Shown here piece after piece: positions 17,003-25,377 of a DNA stretch of 55,658 bases. The translations under genes and the position numbers were made by a program. Source of the stretch: Leifsonia poae (lineage in GTDB: Bacteria > Actinomycetota > Actinomycetes > Actinomycetales > Microbacteriaceae); assembly GCF_027921845.1 (NCBI RefSeq), contig NZ_BSEN01000004.1, forward strand, positions 1 through 55,658, read 5' to 3'. The notes under the pieces were generated by a model. That model was not told the origin of the DNA and searched no databases. It saw only the letters and a program-made list of their open reading frames with translations. Position 1 is the stretch's first letter. The number at the start of each line of letters is the position of its first letter.

Positions 17003-18157
17003 ATGCGGATCGCGGTCGTCAGCGAAAGCTTCCTCCCCACCGTCAACGGAGTGACAACGAGCGTGTGCCGGGTGCTGGAGCACCTCGCGGCATCCGGGCA
17101 CGAGGCCATCGTGATCTGCCCCGATGCCGGCGCCCCGGCCACGTACGCGGGATTCCCCGTGCACCAGGTCCCGTCGTTCGCCTACCGGCAGTTCCCCGTC
17201 GGCCTGCCGAGTCCCCAGGTGCAGCGCATCCTCGCCCGGTTCGGGCCGGACGTGCTGCATGCGGCGTCCCCGTTCCTGCTGGGAGCGCAGGGGATCGCGG
17301 CGGCGAACCGGATGGGCATCCCGTCCGTCGCCGTCTATCAGACGGATGTCGCCGGCTACGCGCGCAGCAACGGGCTCGGCATCACGTCGGCCCTCGCCTG
17401 GAAGTACGTGCGGTGGGTGCACGACGGTGCCGACCTGACGCTCGTGCCGTCGTCGGCGTCGGAGTACGACCTCCGCACGGCCGGTGTGCAGCGTCTCGCG
17501 CGCTGGGGACGCGGAGTCGACATCGAGCGCTACCACCCGAACCATCGCCGCGGCGCGCGCGCCAAGGAGTTGCGCGAGCAGCTGTCTCCCGACGGCGAGC
17601 TCGTCGTCGGCTACGTCGGCCGGGTGGCGCCGGAGAAGCAGGTGGAACGGTTGCGGGCGCTCCGCGGCCTTCCCGGGGTGAGCGTCGCGATCGTGGGCGA
17701 CGGTCCCGCCCGGCCGGTTGTGGCCGGAGCGCTGCGGGGCATGCCGGTCACCTGGCTCGGTCGTCTCGGGGGAGAGGAGCTCGCTGCGGCGTATGCGGCG
17801 TTCGACATCTTCGCCCACACCGGAACCGAGGAGACGTTCGGCCAGACGATCCAGGAGGCGCACGCCTCCGGACTCCCCGTCGTCGCCCCGCGCGCGGGTG
17901 GGCCCATCGACCTCGTCGAGCACGGCGTCGACGGACTGCTCTACCCGCCCGGCGACGAGCGGGGCCTTCGTGCCGCGGTCGGGATGATCGCCGCCGACGT
18001 GCCGCTGCGGCTGCGGATGGGCGAGGCCGGCCGCCGCCGGGTGCTCGGCCGCTCCTGGTCCGTGCTCTGCGACGAGCTCGTGGGGCACTACGAAACGGTG
18101 ATCGTCGACCGCGCAGAAGAAGTCCAGCGCATCGGCAGCGAGCGCGCGTACAGTTGA
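17003..18157 (+). CDS. GT4 glycosyltransferase, probable GDP-mannose-dependent mannosyltransferase
   Basis: This 384-residue GT-B enzyme resembles MgtA/PimB-type alpha-mannosyltransferases of actinobacterial lipoglycans. It opens with IAVVSESFLPTVNGVTTSV, which has the acceptor-side glycine loop. VAVYQTDVAGYA follows. The donor-side domain contains VGYVGRVAPEKQVERL and EETFGQTIQEAHASGLPVVAP, which holds the EX7E motif. The ATG at 17003 lies 6 nt after TAGCGT. The head-to-head pairing with the GDP-mannose synthesis gene supports GDP-mannose as donor; the acceptor is inferred to be a membrane glycolipid. Confidence 0.85.
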   Translation: MRIAVVSESFLPTVNGVTTSVCRVLEHLAASGHEAIVICPDAGAPATYAGFPVHQVPSFAYRQFPVGLPSPQVQRILARFGPDVLHAASPFLLGAQGIAAANRMGIPSVAVYQTDVAGYARSNGLGITSALAWKYVRWVHDGADLTLVPSSASEYDLRTAGVQRLARWGRGVDIERYHPNHRRGARAKELREQLSPDGELVVGYVGRVAPEKQVERLRALRGLPGVSVAIVGDGPARPVVAGALRGMPVTWLGRLGGEELAAAYAAFDIFAHTGTEETFGQTIQEAHASGLPVVAPRAGGPIDLVEHGVDGLLYPPGDERGLRAAVGMIAADVPLRLRMGEAGRRRVLGRSWSVLCDELVGHYETVIVDRAEEVQRIGSERAYS

Positions 18158-18205
18158 GTGGCCCTTCACGCGGCCACTCCTGACTCGGATCCACCGGAGG
18201 TGACC

Positions 18206-19345
18206 ATGGCCCCCAACAGCAATCGACGCGGCATCTCGATGCCCTTCGTCTCTCGGACACGCCGGGTGGACCCGCCATCATCGGTCGCCACGGAGGTCAC
18301 GGACGCACCGGTGCGCGAGCCGCGCCCGAGCATGGTCGACAGCGCCATCTACTCGGACGGCCACCGCGTCGCGTCGCCGCGCTCCCTGGCCGAGACCTAT
18401 CGGGCACTGGATGCGACCCCCGGCGGTGTCGCGTGGATCGGCCTCTACCGGCCGAGCGAGCAGGAGCTCATGTCGCTCGCCGAGGAGTTCGAACTCCACC
18501 AGCTGGCCATCGAAGACGCGATCGTCGCCCACCAGCGCCCCAAGCTGGAGCGCTACGACGGCGTGCTCTTCGTCGTGCTGAAGGCGGCCAACTACCTCGA
18601 TGTGCCCGAGGAGGTCGACTTCGGCGAGCTGCACCTCTTCGTCGGTCCGAACTTCGTCATCACGGTGCGCCACAGCGAATCGCCCGACCTCTCCCATGTG
18701 CGGCAGCGCATGGAGCGCGAGCCGGAGCTGCTCGCCCTGGGGACCCAGGCCATCCTGTACGCCATCATCGACGCGGTCGTGGATGCCTACAGCCCCGTCG
18801 TCGCCGGCCTCGCCAATGACATCGACGAGATCGAGACGCAGGTCTTCGGCGGAGACGCCCTCGTCTCCCGCCGTATCTACGAGCTGTCGCGCGAGGTCAT
18901 CGACTTCCAGCGCGCCACGCATCCCCTGACGGCGGTGATGGTGGCGCTCGAGCACGGCTCGGCGAAGTACGGAGTGACGCAGGAGCTGCAGCGCGCGCTG
19001 CGCGACGTGTCCGACCACCTCATCCAGGTGAATGAGCGCGTCGACGCCTTCCGGCAGCTGCTGCGCGACATCCTGACCGTGAACTCCACGCTGGTGTCGG
19101 AACGCCAGAACGAGGAGATGACGAGGCTCGCGCACTCGACGCACGATCAGGGCGAGCAGGTGAAGAAGATCTCGTCGTGGGCGGCGATCCTCTTCGCTCC
19201 GTCGCTCGTGGCCGGCATCTACGGGATGAACTTCGTGCACATGCCCGAACTGGCATGGCCGCTCGGCTACCCGCTCGCGGTGCTGGCGATGTTCGGCCTC
19301 AGCAGTGCGCTGTACGTCATCTTCCGCAAGCGCGGCTGGCTCTGA
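18206..19345 (+). CDS. corA: CorA-family magnesium/cobalt transporter
   Basis: This 379-residue pentameric channel subunit imports divalent cations. A long cytoplasmic alpha/beta and helical region is followed by two C-terminal membrane helices. The first ends in the family signature YGMNF within GIYGMNFVHMPEL, and the second is YPLAVLAMFGLSSALYVIF. The ATG at 18206 is chosen over one 48 nt upstream because GGAGG lies 5 nt before it. The first 45 residues form a poorly conserved basic extension. Confidence 0.93.
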   Translation: MAPNSNRRGISMPFVSRTRRVDPPSSVATEVTDAPVREPRPSMVDSAIYSDGHRVASPRSLAETYRALDATPGGVAWIGLYRPSEQELMSLAEEFELHQLAIEDAIVAHQRPKLERYDGVLFVVLKAANYLDVPEEVDFGELHLFVGPNFVITVRHSESPDLSHVRQRMEREPELLALGTQAILYAIIDAVVDAYSPVVAGLANDIDEIETQVFGGDALVSRRIYELSREVIDFQRATHPLTAVMVALEHGSAKYGVTQELQRALRDVSDHLIQVNERVDAFRQLLRDILTVNSTLVSERQNEEMTRLAHSTHDQGEQVKKISSWAAILFAPSLVAGIYGMNFVHMPELAWPLGYPLAVLAMFGLSSALYVIFRKRGWL

Positions 19346-19365
19346 GCCCAACGCACGGCTGAGCC

Positions 19366-19381
19366 CTGCTCAAATGAGCAG
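19366..19381. promoter_or_regulatory. candidate operator CTGCTCA-AA-TGAGCAG, copy 1
   Basis: A perfect 7-bp inverted repeat with a 2-nt spacer lies 137 nt before the BMP lipoprotein start. The core TGCTCA-NN-TGAGCA occurs again before the ABC ATPase gene at 20689-20702. The remaining upstream bases to 19517 hold GTAACG motifs (around 19400 and 19458) but no certain promoter. Confidence 0.55.
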
Positions 19382-19517
19382 GTGCCAATCACGCGCGCGT
19401 TTGTAACGCTTACGTGAAGAAGCCGGGTTTTCGAACGGAGCGGTTCGTCACATTCGGTAACGTGAATCACAATCGGCCCCCCTTACCCGCGGGGCCTGCA
19501 TCTTGGAGGACACCACC

Positions 19518-20600
19518 TTGACAATCACAGCCCGTAAGGCCGGCCTGCTCGGCCTGGCGGCGGTCGGCGTTATGTCGCTGCTCGCAGCCTGTTCGGCGGC
19601 TCCGTCGGACACCTCGACCAGCGGGGCCGCGAAGAGCGACTTCCTGCCCTGCATGGTCTCCGACTCCGGCGGATTCGACGACCACTCGTTCAACCAGCTC
19701 GGCTTCGAAGGCCTCAACCAGGCCGCCGACAAGCTCGGCGTCAAGCCGAAGTCGGCCGAGTCGAAGAGCGAGAACGACTTCGCTCCGAACATCCAGAGCA
19801 TGGTCGACGCCAACTGCAACCTCGTCGTGACCGTCGGCTTCCTGCTCGCCGACGCCACCAAGAAGGCCGCAGCGGCGAACCCCGACGTCGACTTCGCGAT
19901 CATCGATGACAGCTCGATCACCGCGAAGAACGTCAAGCCGATCATCTTCGACACGGCGCAGGCCGCGTTCCTCGCCGGCTACACCGCTGCGAGCTACTCG
20001 AAGACCGGCGTCGTCGGCACCTTCGGCGGCATGCAGATCCCGACCGTCACCATCTTCATGGACGGCTTCGCCGATGGCGTGAAGTACTTCAACGACCAGA
20101 AGAGCAAGTCGGTCAAGGTCGTCGGCTGGAACGTCGACAGCCAGAAGGGCGCGTTCACCGGTGGCTTCGACGCCAACGAGACCGCCAAGAACACGGCTCA
20201 GGGCATCATCGACCAGAACGCCGATGTGATCATGCCCGTCGGTGGTCCGATCTACCAGAGCGCCGCAGCGGCGATCAAGGACTCGGGCAAGCCGATCGCG
20301 ATGATCGGCGTCGACGCCGACGTCTACCTGTCCGACCCGAGCGTGAAGACCCTGCTCCTCACCTCGGTGATGAAGGGCATGAAGCCGGCCACGAACGACG
20401 TCGTGACCGCTGCCGCCGCCGGCAAGTTCGACAGCACCCCGTACGTGGGCACGCTGAAGAACGACGGCGTCGGCCTGGCCCCGTTCCACGACTTCTCCTC
20501 GAAGGTCGACAGCGGCCTGCAGGGTGAGCTCGACAAGATCAAGGCCGGCATCATCGACGGATCCATCACGGTCACGTCGCCGTCGTCGCCCAAGCAGTAA
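19518..20600 (+). CDS. BMP-family nucleoside-binding lipoprotein
   Basis: This 360-residue surface lipoprotein delivers substrate to the ABC transporter encoded next. The N terminus is a lipoprotein signal with lipobox LLAAC (Cys25). The basic-membrane-protein/PnrA fold follows (DSGGFDDHSFNQLGFEGL, VTVGFLLAD, GTFGGMQIPTVTIFMDGF). Members bind purine or pyrimidine nucleosides. The start is TTG 19518, 7 nt after GGAGGA; an in-frame TTG at 19503 lies inside the ribosome site and is rejected. The salvage genes downstream support nucleosides as ligand. Confidence 0.92.
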   Translation: MTITARKAGLLGLAAVGVMSLLAACSAAPSDTSTSGAAKSDFLPCMVSDSGGFDDHSFNQLGFEGLNQAADKLGVKPKSAESKSENDFAPNIQSMVDANCNLVVTVGFLLADATKKAAAANPDVDFAIIDDSSITAKNVKPIIFDTAQAAFLAGYTAASYSKTGVVGTFGGMQIPTVTIFMDGFADGVKYFNDQKSKSVKVVGWNVDSQKGAFTGGFDANETAKNTAQGIIDQNADVIMPVGGPIYQSAAAAIKDSGKPIAMIGVDADVYLSDPSVKTLLLTSVMKGMKPATNDVVTAAAAGKFDSTPYVGTLKNDGVGLAPFHDFSSKVDSGLQGELDKIKAGIIDGSITVTSPSSPKQ

Positions 20601-20620
20601 CCAGCACCACCCATGAAATC

Positions 20621-20656
20621 GGGGAGGTCGGCTCGCGCCGGCCTCCCCGGTCTTTT
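20621..20656 (+). terminator. intrinsic terminator after the BMP gene
   Basis: A 12-bp stem with one G-T pair (20621-20632 with 20637-20648) and loop TCGC is followed by TCTTTT. It sits between the binding protein and the ABC ATPase gene, so it would make the lipoprotein more abundant than the transporter unless it is fully efficient. Confidence 0.85.
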
Positions 20657-20688
20657 GCCCCCGTCATCGCCTTCGCCCTTGTCTCGAT

Positions 20689-20702
20689 TGCTCAAGTGAG
20701 CA
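20689..20702. promoter_or_regulatory. candidate operator TGCTCA-AG-TGAGCA, copy 2
   Basis: This is the same palindrome as at 19366-19381, lying 109 nt before the ABC ATPase start. It is followed by CATATGTGCA (20711-20720), a half-match to the TGCAC/GTGCA arms seen in the glp cluster. It implies that the transporter and salvage genes have their own promoter controlled by the same regulator as the binding protein. Confidence 0.55.
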
Positions 20703-20810
20703 CACACTGACATATGTGCAAAAGGTAGTGTGAAGACGCGCATCGAGGCCCACCTGCCGTTCCGCGCGCGATCGCTCCACCCGGGCGAGTAGAGAAGGAA
20801 CCCCACCCGA

Positions 20811-22331
20811 ATGAAGCTCGAACTTCGCGGCATCACCAAACGGTTCGGTGCCCTGGTCGCGAACGACCACATCGACCTCACGGTCGAGCCAGGCGAGATC
20901 CACTGTCTCCTCGGAGAGAACGGCGCCGGCAAGTCCACCCTCATGAACGTCCTCTACGGCCTGTACCAGGCCGACGAGGGGGAGATCCTGCTCGACGACG
21001 TCGTCCAGCACTTCTCCGGCCCCGGTGATGCGATGAAGTCCGGCATCGGCATGGTCCACCAGCACTTCATGCTGATCCCCGTCTTCACCGTCGCCGAGAA
21101 CGTGATGCTCGGTCACGAGCAGACCAAGTTCGGCGGCCGCCTCGACCTTCCCGCCGCCCGCAAGCGCGTGCGCGAGATCTCGGCACGGTTCGGCTTCGAC
21201 GTCGACCCCGACGCGCTGGTCGAAGACCTGCCCGTCGGTGTGCAGCAGCGCGTGGAGATCATCAAGGCGCTCTCGCAGAACGCCAAGGTCCTCGTCTTCG
21301 ACGAGCCGACGGCCGTGCTCACGCCCCAGGAGACCGACGAGCTGATGGAGATCATGCGCCAGCTCAAGGAGCAGGGCACCGCGATCGTCTTCATCACCCA
21401 CAAGCTGCGCGAGGTGCGCGAGGTCGCCGACCGCATCACGGTCATCCGGCTCGGCAAGGTGGTCGGCGAGGTCGCCCCCACCGCCAGCAACCCCGAGATG
21501 GCCTCGATGATGGTCGGCCGCGCCGTCTCGCTCACGGTCGAGAAGCAGGCGGCGACCCCGGGCGCCCCCGCGCTGGTGGTGAACGACCTGTCGGTCATCG
21601 ACCCGATCGGCCAGCTCGTCGTCAACCGCGTCAGCTTCGATGTGAAGGCGGGCGAGATCCTCGCCATCGCCGGTGTGCAGGGCAACGGCCAGACCGAGCT
21701 CACCGAGGCGATCCTCGGCCTGCAGCCGCGCGTCGAGGGCGAGATCGAACTCGACGGAACGAACATCGTCGGGCACAGCGTGCGCAAGGTGCTCGACGCC
21801 GGTGTCGGCTTCGTGCCGGAGGACCGGAACGAAGACGGTCTCGTCGGGGAGTTCAGCATCGCCGAGAACCTGATGCTCGACCGTTCCAGCGGAGCCCCGT
21901 TCGTCAAGGGCGCCAACCTGCAGCTCGGCTACCTCAACGAGTTCGCCGAAGAGAAGGTGCGCGAGTTCGATGTGCGCACCCAGAGCATCGAGACGAAGGT
22001 CGGCCGCCTCTCCGGCGGAAACGCCCAGAAGGTCGTGCTCGCCCGTGAGCTGAGCCGCGAGCTGCGCCTCTTCGTCGCGGCCCAGCCGACGCGCGGACTC
22101 GACGTCGGTTCGATCGAGTTCGTGCACAAGCGCATCGTCGAGACGCGCGATTCGGGCATCCCGGTGATCGTGGTCTCGACCGAGCTCGACGAGGTGGCGG
22201 CGCTCGCCGACCGCATCGCCGTGATGTACCGGGGGAAGATCGTAGGAATCGTGCCGGGAGACACGTCGCGCGACGTGCTCGGCCTCATGATGGCCGGCGA
22301 GCTGCCGGCGGATGCAGGAGCAGCAGCATGA
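20811..22331 (+). CDS. nucleoside ABC transporter ATP-binding protein (double NBD)
   Basis: This 506-residue ATPase has two fused nucleotide-binding domains, as in NupO/RbsA-type importers. The first has Walker A GENGAGKST, signature LPVGVQQRVEI and Walker B VLVFDEPTAVL. The second has a degenerate P-loop (GVQGNGQTEL, lacking the lysine), signature LSGGNAQKVVLAREL and the AAQPTRGLDVGSIE stretch. Degeneration of the second P-loop is usual in this family. A weak ribosome site (GAAGGA) lies 12 nt before ATG 20811. It overlaps the permease gene by ATGA. Confidence 0.94.
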   Translation: MKLELRGITKRFGALVANDHIDLTVEPGEIHCLLGENGAGKSTLMNVLYGLYQADEGEILLDDVVQHFSGPGDAMKSGIGMVHQHFMLIPVFTVAENVMLGHEQTKFGGRLDLPAARKRVREISARFGFDVDPDALVEDLPVGVQQRVEIIKALSQNAKVLVFDEPTAVLTPQETDELMEIMRQLKEQGTAIVFITHKLREVREVADRITVIRLGKVVGEVAPTASNPEMASMMVGRAVSLTVEKQAATPGAPALVVNDLSVIDPIGQLVVNRVSFDVKAGEILAIAGVQGNGQTELTEAILGLQPRVEGEIELDGTNIVGHSVRKVLDAGVGFVPEDRNEDGLVGEFSIAENLMLDRSSGAPFVKGANLQLGYLNEFAEEKVREFDVRTQSIETKVGRLSGGNAQKVVLARELSRELRLFVAAQPTRGLDVGSIEFVHKRIVETRDSGIPVIVVSTELDEVAALADRIAVMYRGKIVGIVPGDTSRDVLGLMMAGELPADAGAAA

Positions 22332-23593
22332 CCGGCACCGAGACGGCGCCTGGCCTGGCCAAGCAGGAGACCCCCGGCGAGGAGCCATCGCGCTGGAACA
22401 AGGCAGTGCGCGACATTATGGGCGGCAGTGTCGTCATCTCGATCCTCGCGGTCGTGCTCGCCCTCATCGTCGGCGCCATCCTGATCGCGGTCACCGACCC
22501 GGATGTGCAGAAGGCCGCCGGCTATTTCTTCGCCCGCCCAGGTGACACCATCGCGGCGGTGTGGAACTCGGTGTCGAGCGCCTACGTCTCGATGTTCCAG
22601 GGCGCGATCTACAACTTCCGCCGCCCGAGCTTCGAGGCGGGCATCCGGCCGCTCACCGAGACGCTCACGTTCGCGACGCCGCTCATCGTCGGCGGTCTCG
22701 GCGTCGGCCTCGCGTTCCGGGTCGGCATGTTCAACATCGGTGGCCAGGGGCAGATCCTCATCGCCGCCGCCTGTTCGGCGTGGGTGGGCTTCTCCTTCAA
22801 CCTGCCGCCGGTCCTGCACCTGGTCGTGGCGGTCGTCGCCGGCATCGCCGGCGGAGCGATCTGGGCCGGCATCGTCGGTCTGCTCAAAGCGAGGACGGGC
22901 GCGCACGAGGTGATCGTCACGATCATGCTCAACTACATCGCGTTCTACCTGATCTCGTACATGCTGCGCACCCAGGGCCTGCTGCAGGCGCCGGGCTCGA
23001 ACAACCCGAAGGCGCCCGCGATCCACGGCAACGCGGTCTTCCCGCCGCTGTTCGGGGTGCAGTACAACCTCACCTGGGCGTTCGTGGTCGTCATCGCGGC
23101 CACCTTCTTCGTCTGGTGGCTCATCAACCGCTCGAACCTCGGCTTCCGGTTCCGTGCGGTCGGCGAGAACCCCAACGCCGCACGCGTCGCCGGCATCAAC
23201 GTCAAGAACATGTACTTCTACGCGATGCTCATCGCCGGTGGGCTCATCGGCATCGCCGGTGCCAGTCAGGCGCTCGGCGTCTTCCCGCAGGGCATCAGTT
23301 CGGGCGTGGATGCCGGCATCGGGTTCGACGCGATCACCGTCGCCCTGCTCGGCCGATCCAAGCCGTGGGGCATCTTCATCGCCGGCCTCCTGTTCGGTGC
23401 CCTGAAGGCGGGCGGTTACACGATCCAGGCCGCCAACGACATCCCGATCGACATCGTGCTCGTCGTGCAGTCCCTCATCGTGCTCTTCGTCGCGGCGCCG
23501 CCGCTCGTGCGGGCCATCTTCCGTCTGCCCACCCCGGGGTCGACGCCCCGGAGACCGGGTCCCATCGTCACGAAGGAGGTGGAGGCCAAGTGA
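22328..23593 (+). CDS. nucleoside ABC transporter permease 1
   Basis: This 421-residue membrane permease belongs to the branched-chain/ribose/BMP type (BPD_transp_2). After a soluble lead of about 35 residues it has around ten hydrophobic segments. RVGMFNIGGQGQILIAAACSA and GENPNAARVAGINVKNMYFY are family signatures (LivM/RbsC-like EAA-equivalent region). The ATG at 22328 overlaps the ATPase stop, and the stop overlaps the GTG of the next permease. Confidence 0.92.
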   Translation: MTGTETAPGLAKQETPGEEPSRWNKAVRDIMGGSVVISILAVVLALIVGAILIAVTDPDVQKAAGYFFARPGDTIAAVWNSVSSAYVSMFQGAIYNFRRPSFEAGIRPLTETLTFATPLIVGGLGVGLAFRVGMFNIGGQGQILIAAACSAWVGFSFNLPPVLHLVVAVVAGIAGGAIWAGIVGLLKARTGAHEVIVTIMLNYIAFYLISYMLRTQGLLQAPGSNNPKAPAIHGNAVFPPLFGVQYNLTWAFVVVIAATFFVWWLINRSNLGFRFRAVGENPNAARVAGINVKNMYFYAMLIAGGLIGIAGASQALGVFPQGISSGVDAGIGFDAITVALLGRSKPWGIFIAGLLFGALKAGGYTIQAANDIPIDIVLVVQSLIVLFVAAPPLVRAIFRLPTPGSTPRRPGPIVTKEVEAK

Positions 23594-24879
23594 GCACCGC
23601 GACACCCGTCATCCCCGACTCGTCCCCGATCGTCCTCGAGAAGGCGACCATCCGCAGCTGGAAGATGCCCATCGCGTTCGGCGTCTTCGTCGTCCTCAGC
23701 ATCATCCTGTTCTTCGGCTTCCCCCGTCACGGCCAGAGCACCTTCCGGTTCAGCGAGGGCACCGACAAGGTCAAGCTGGGCAACCTCACGGTCGACACGT
23801 TCAGCACCACCATCGTCGTCACGATCCTGCTGGTCATCCTGACGGCGATCAGCGTGTGGATGGCCTACCAGGCGCGCAAGGCCAACCTCTGGCTGGTCAT
23901 CGCGTTCGCCCTGATCTTCATGTTCGGCTTCCTCGCCTGGGCGGGTTCCGGCGAGCTGCCGGTGCCGGTCACCGGCCTGCTGCTCGGAACGGTGAGCCTC
24001 TCGGTGCCGCTCGTCTTCGGCGCGCTCGGCGGCGTGATCTCGGAGCGCGGTGGCGTCGTGAACGTCGCGATCGAGGGTCAGCTGCTCGGTGGCGCCTTCG
24101 TCTCGGCGATGGTCGCGACCCTCACCGGCAGCTGGGCGCTCGGCCTCATCTCGGCGCTCGTCGCCGGTGTGCTCGTGTCGTTCGTGCTGGCTGCGTTCTC
24201 GATCAAGTACCTCGTCGACCAGGTCATCGTCGGTGTCGTGCTGAACGTTCTCGTCACCGGCCTCACGAGCTTCCTCTACTCCAAGGTGCTCGCCGGCAAC
24301 CCGACGCTGCTCAACCACCCGCCGCGTCTCCCCGAGTGGCCGATCCCGCTGCTCAGCGACATCCCGATCATCGGCCCGGTGCTGTTCCGCCAGTCGATCA
24401 TCGAGTACCTGATGTACATCGCGATCTTCGCCGTCTGGTTCGGGCTGTTCCACACCCGCTGGGGCCTGCGCCTGCGGTCGGTCGGTGAGCATCCGGAGGC
24501 CGCCGACACGGTCGGCATCAACGTCAACGGCACGCGGTTCTGGAACGTCTCGCTCGCCGGCGCCGTCGCCGGTCTGGGCGGCGCGTACTTCACCCTCGGC
24601 TCGGTCGGTGCCTTCTCGAAGGAGATGACGGCCGGTCAGGGCTTCATCGCCCTCGCCGCGGTGATCTTCGGCCGCTGGGACCCGATCCGCGCCACCCTGG
24701 CAGCGCTGCTGTTCGGCTTCGCGTCGAACCTGCAGAACGTGCTCGGCATCATCGGCTCGCCGGTTCCGAGCGAGTTCATGCTGATGCTGCCCTACGTCGT
24801 CACGATCTTCGCGGTGGCCGGTCTGGTGGGGCTCTCGCGTGCTCCCGCCGCCGACGGCAAGCCGTACATCAAATCGTGA
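23590..24879 (+). CDS. nucleoside ABC transporter permease 2
   Basis: This 429-residue second permease pairs with the preceding one to form the channel. Its core contains GGVISERGGVVNVAIEGQLL and GEHPEAADTVGINVNGTRFW, both typical of the BMP-linked permease pair, and about ten membrane segments. The start is GTG 23590, sharing GTGA with the upstream stop; an extended frame further upstream lies inside permease 1 and is not coding. Its stop overlaps the GTG of the cytidine deaminase gene. Confidence 0.92.
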   Translation: MSTATPVIPDSSPIVLEKATIRSWKMPIAFGVFVVLSIILFFGFPRHGQSTFRFSEGTDKVKLGNLTVDTFSTTIVVTILLVILTAISVWMAYQARKANLWLVIAFALIFMFGFLAWAGSGELPVPVTGLLLGTVSLSVPLVFGALGGVISERGGVVNVAIEGQLLGGAFVSAMVATLTGSWALGLISALVAGVLVSFVLAAFSIKYLVDQVIVGVVLNVLVTGLTSFLYSKVLAGNPTLLNHPPRLPEWPIPLLSDIPIIGPVLFRQSIIEYLMYIAIFAVWFGLFHTRWGLRLRSVGEHPEAADTVGINVNGTRFWNVSLAGAVAGLGGAYFTLGSVGAFSKEMTAGQGFIALAAVIFGRWDPIRATLAALLFGFASNLQNVLGIIGSPVPSEFMLMLPYVVTIFAVAGLVGLSRAPAADGKPYIKS

Positions 24880-25367
24880 GCGCCGGGATGACGAACGGCA
24901 CCGCCGGCTCCGACGCCGCCTCCGTCGATTGGGACGGCCTGCGCGAGGCCGCCCGCGACGCGATGACGCACGCCTACGCCCCGTACTCGAACTTCCGGGT
25001 TGGAGCGGCGGCGCTCGTCGACGACGGCCGTGTGATCACGGGATGCAACGTGGAGAACGCCAGCTACGGCGTCACCCTCTGCGCCGAGTGCGGCCTGGTG
25101 TCCGCGCTGCACCTGTCGGGTGGCGGCCACCTCGTGGCGTTCACCTGCGTGGACGGGCACGGCAACATCCTGATGCCGTGCGGCCGCTGCCGTCAGCTGC
25201 TCTACGAGCACTCGGCCGAGGGGATGCTGCTGGAGACCGTCTCCGGCATCCGCACCATCGACCAGGTGCTCCCGGACGCGTTCGGCCCGCGCCAGCTCGC
25301 CGACTACGCGGGCGACACCGCCGCTGGCGGCACCGCCGCAGGCGGCACCGCTCAGAACAACGATTGA
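24876..25367 (+). CDS. cdd: cytidine deaminase
   Basis: This 163-residue zinc enzyme deaminates cytidine and deoxycytidine to uridine forms. YAPYSNFRVGAAA and GCNVENASYG bind the substrate. The catalytic TLCAECG carries the active glutamate and first zinc cysteine, and PCGRCRQLL supplies the remaining zinc ligands. The C terminus ends in a low-complexity AGGT-rich tail. The start is GTG 24876, coupled to the permease stop by GTGA; an internal ATG at 24888 is an alternative. Confidence 0.94.
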   Translation: MSAGMTNGTAGSDAASVDWDGLREAARDAMTHAYAPYSNFRVGAAALVDDGRVITGCNVENASYGVTLCAECGLVSALHLSGGGHLVAFTCVDGHGNILMPCGRCRQLLYEHSAEGMLLETVSGIRTIDQVLPDAFGPRQLADYAGDTAAGGTAAGGTAQNND

Positions 25368-25377
25368 GGATTCTCCC

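Noticed and set aside
22561-23589. N-terminal extension of permease 2 over permease 1
   Set aside because: The frame is open but is a shadow of permease 1; the GTGA overlap at 23590 marks the real start.
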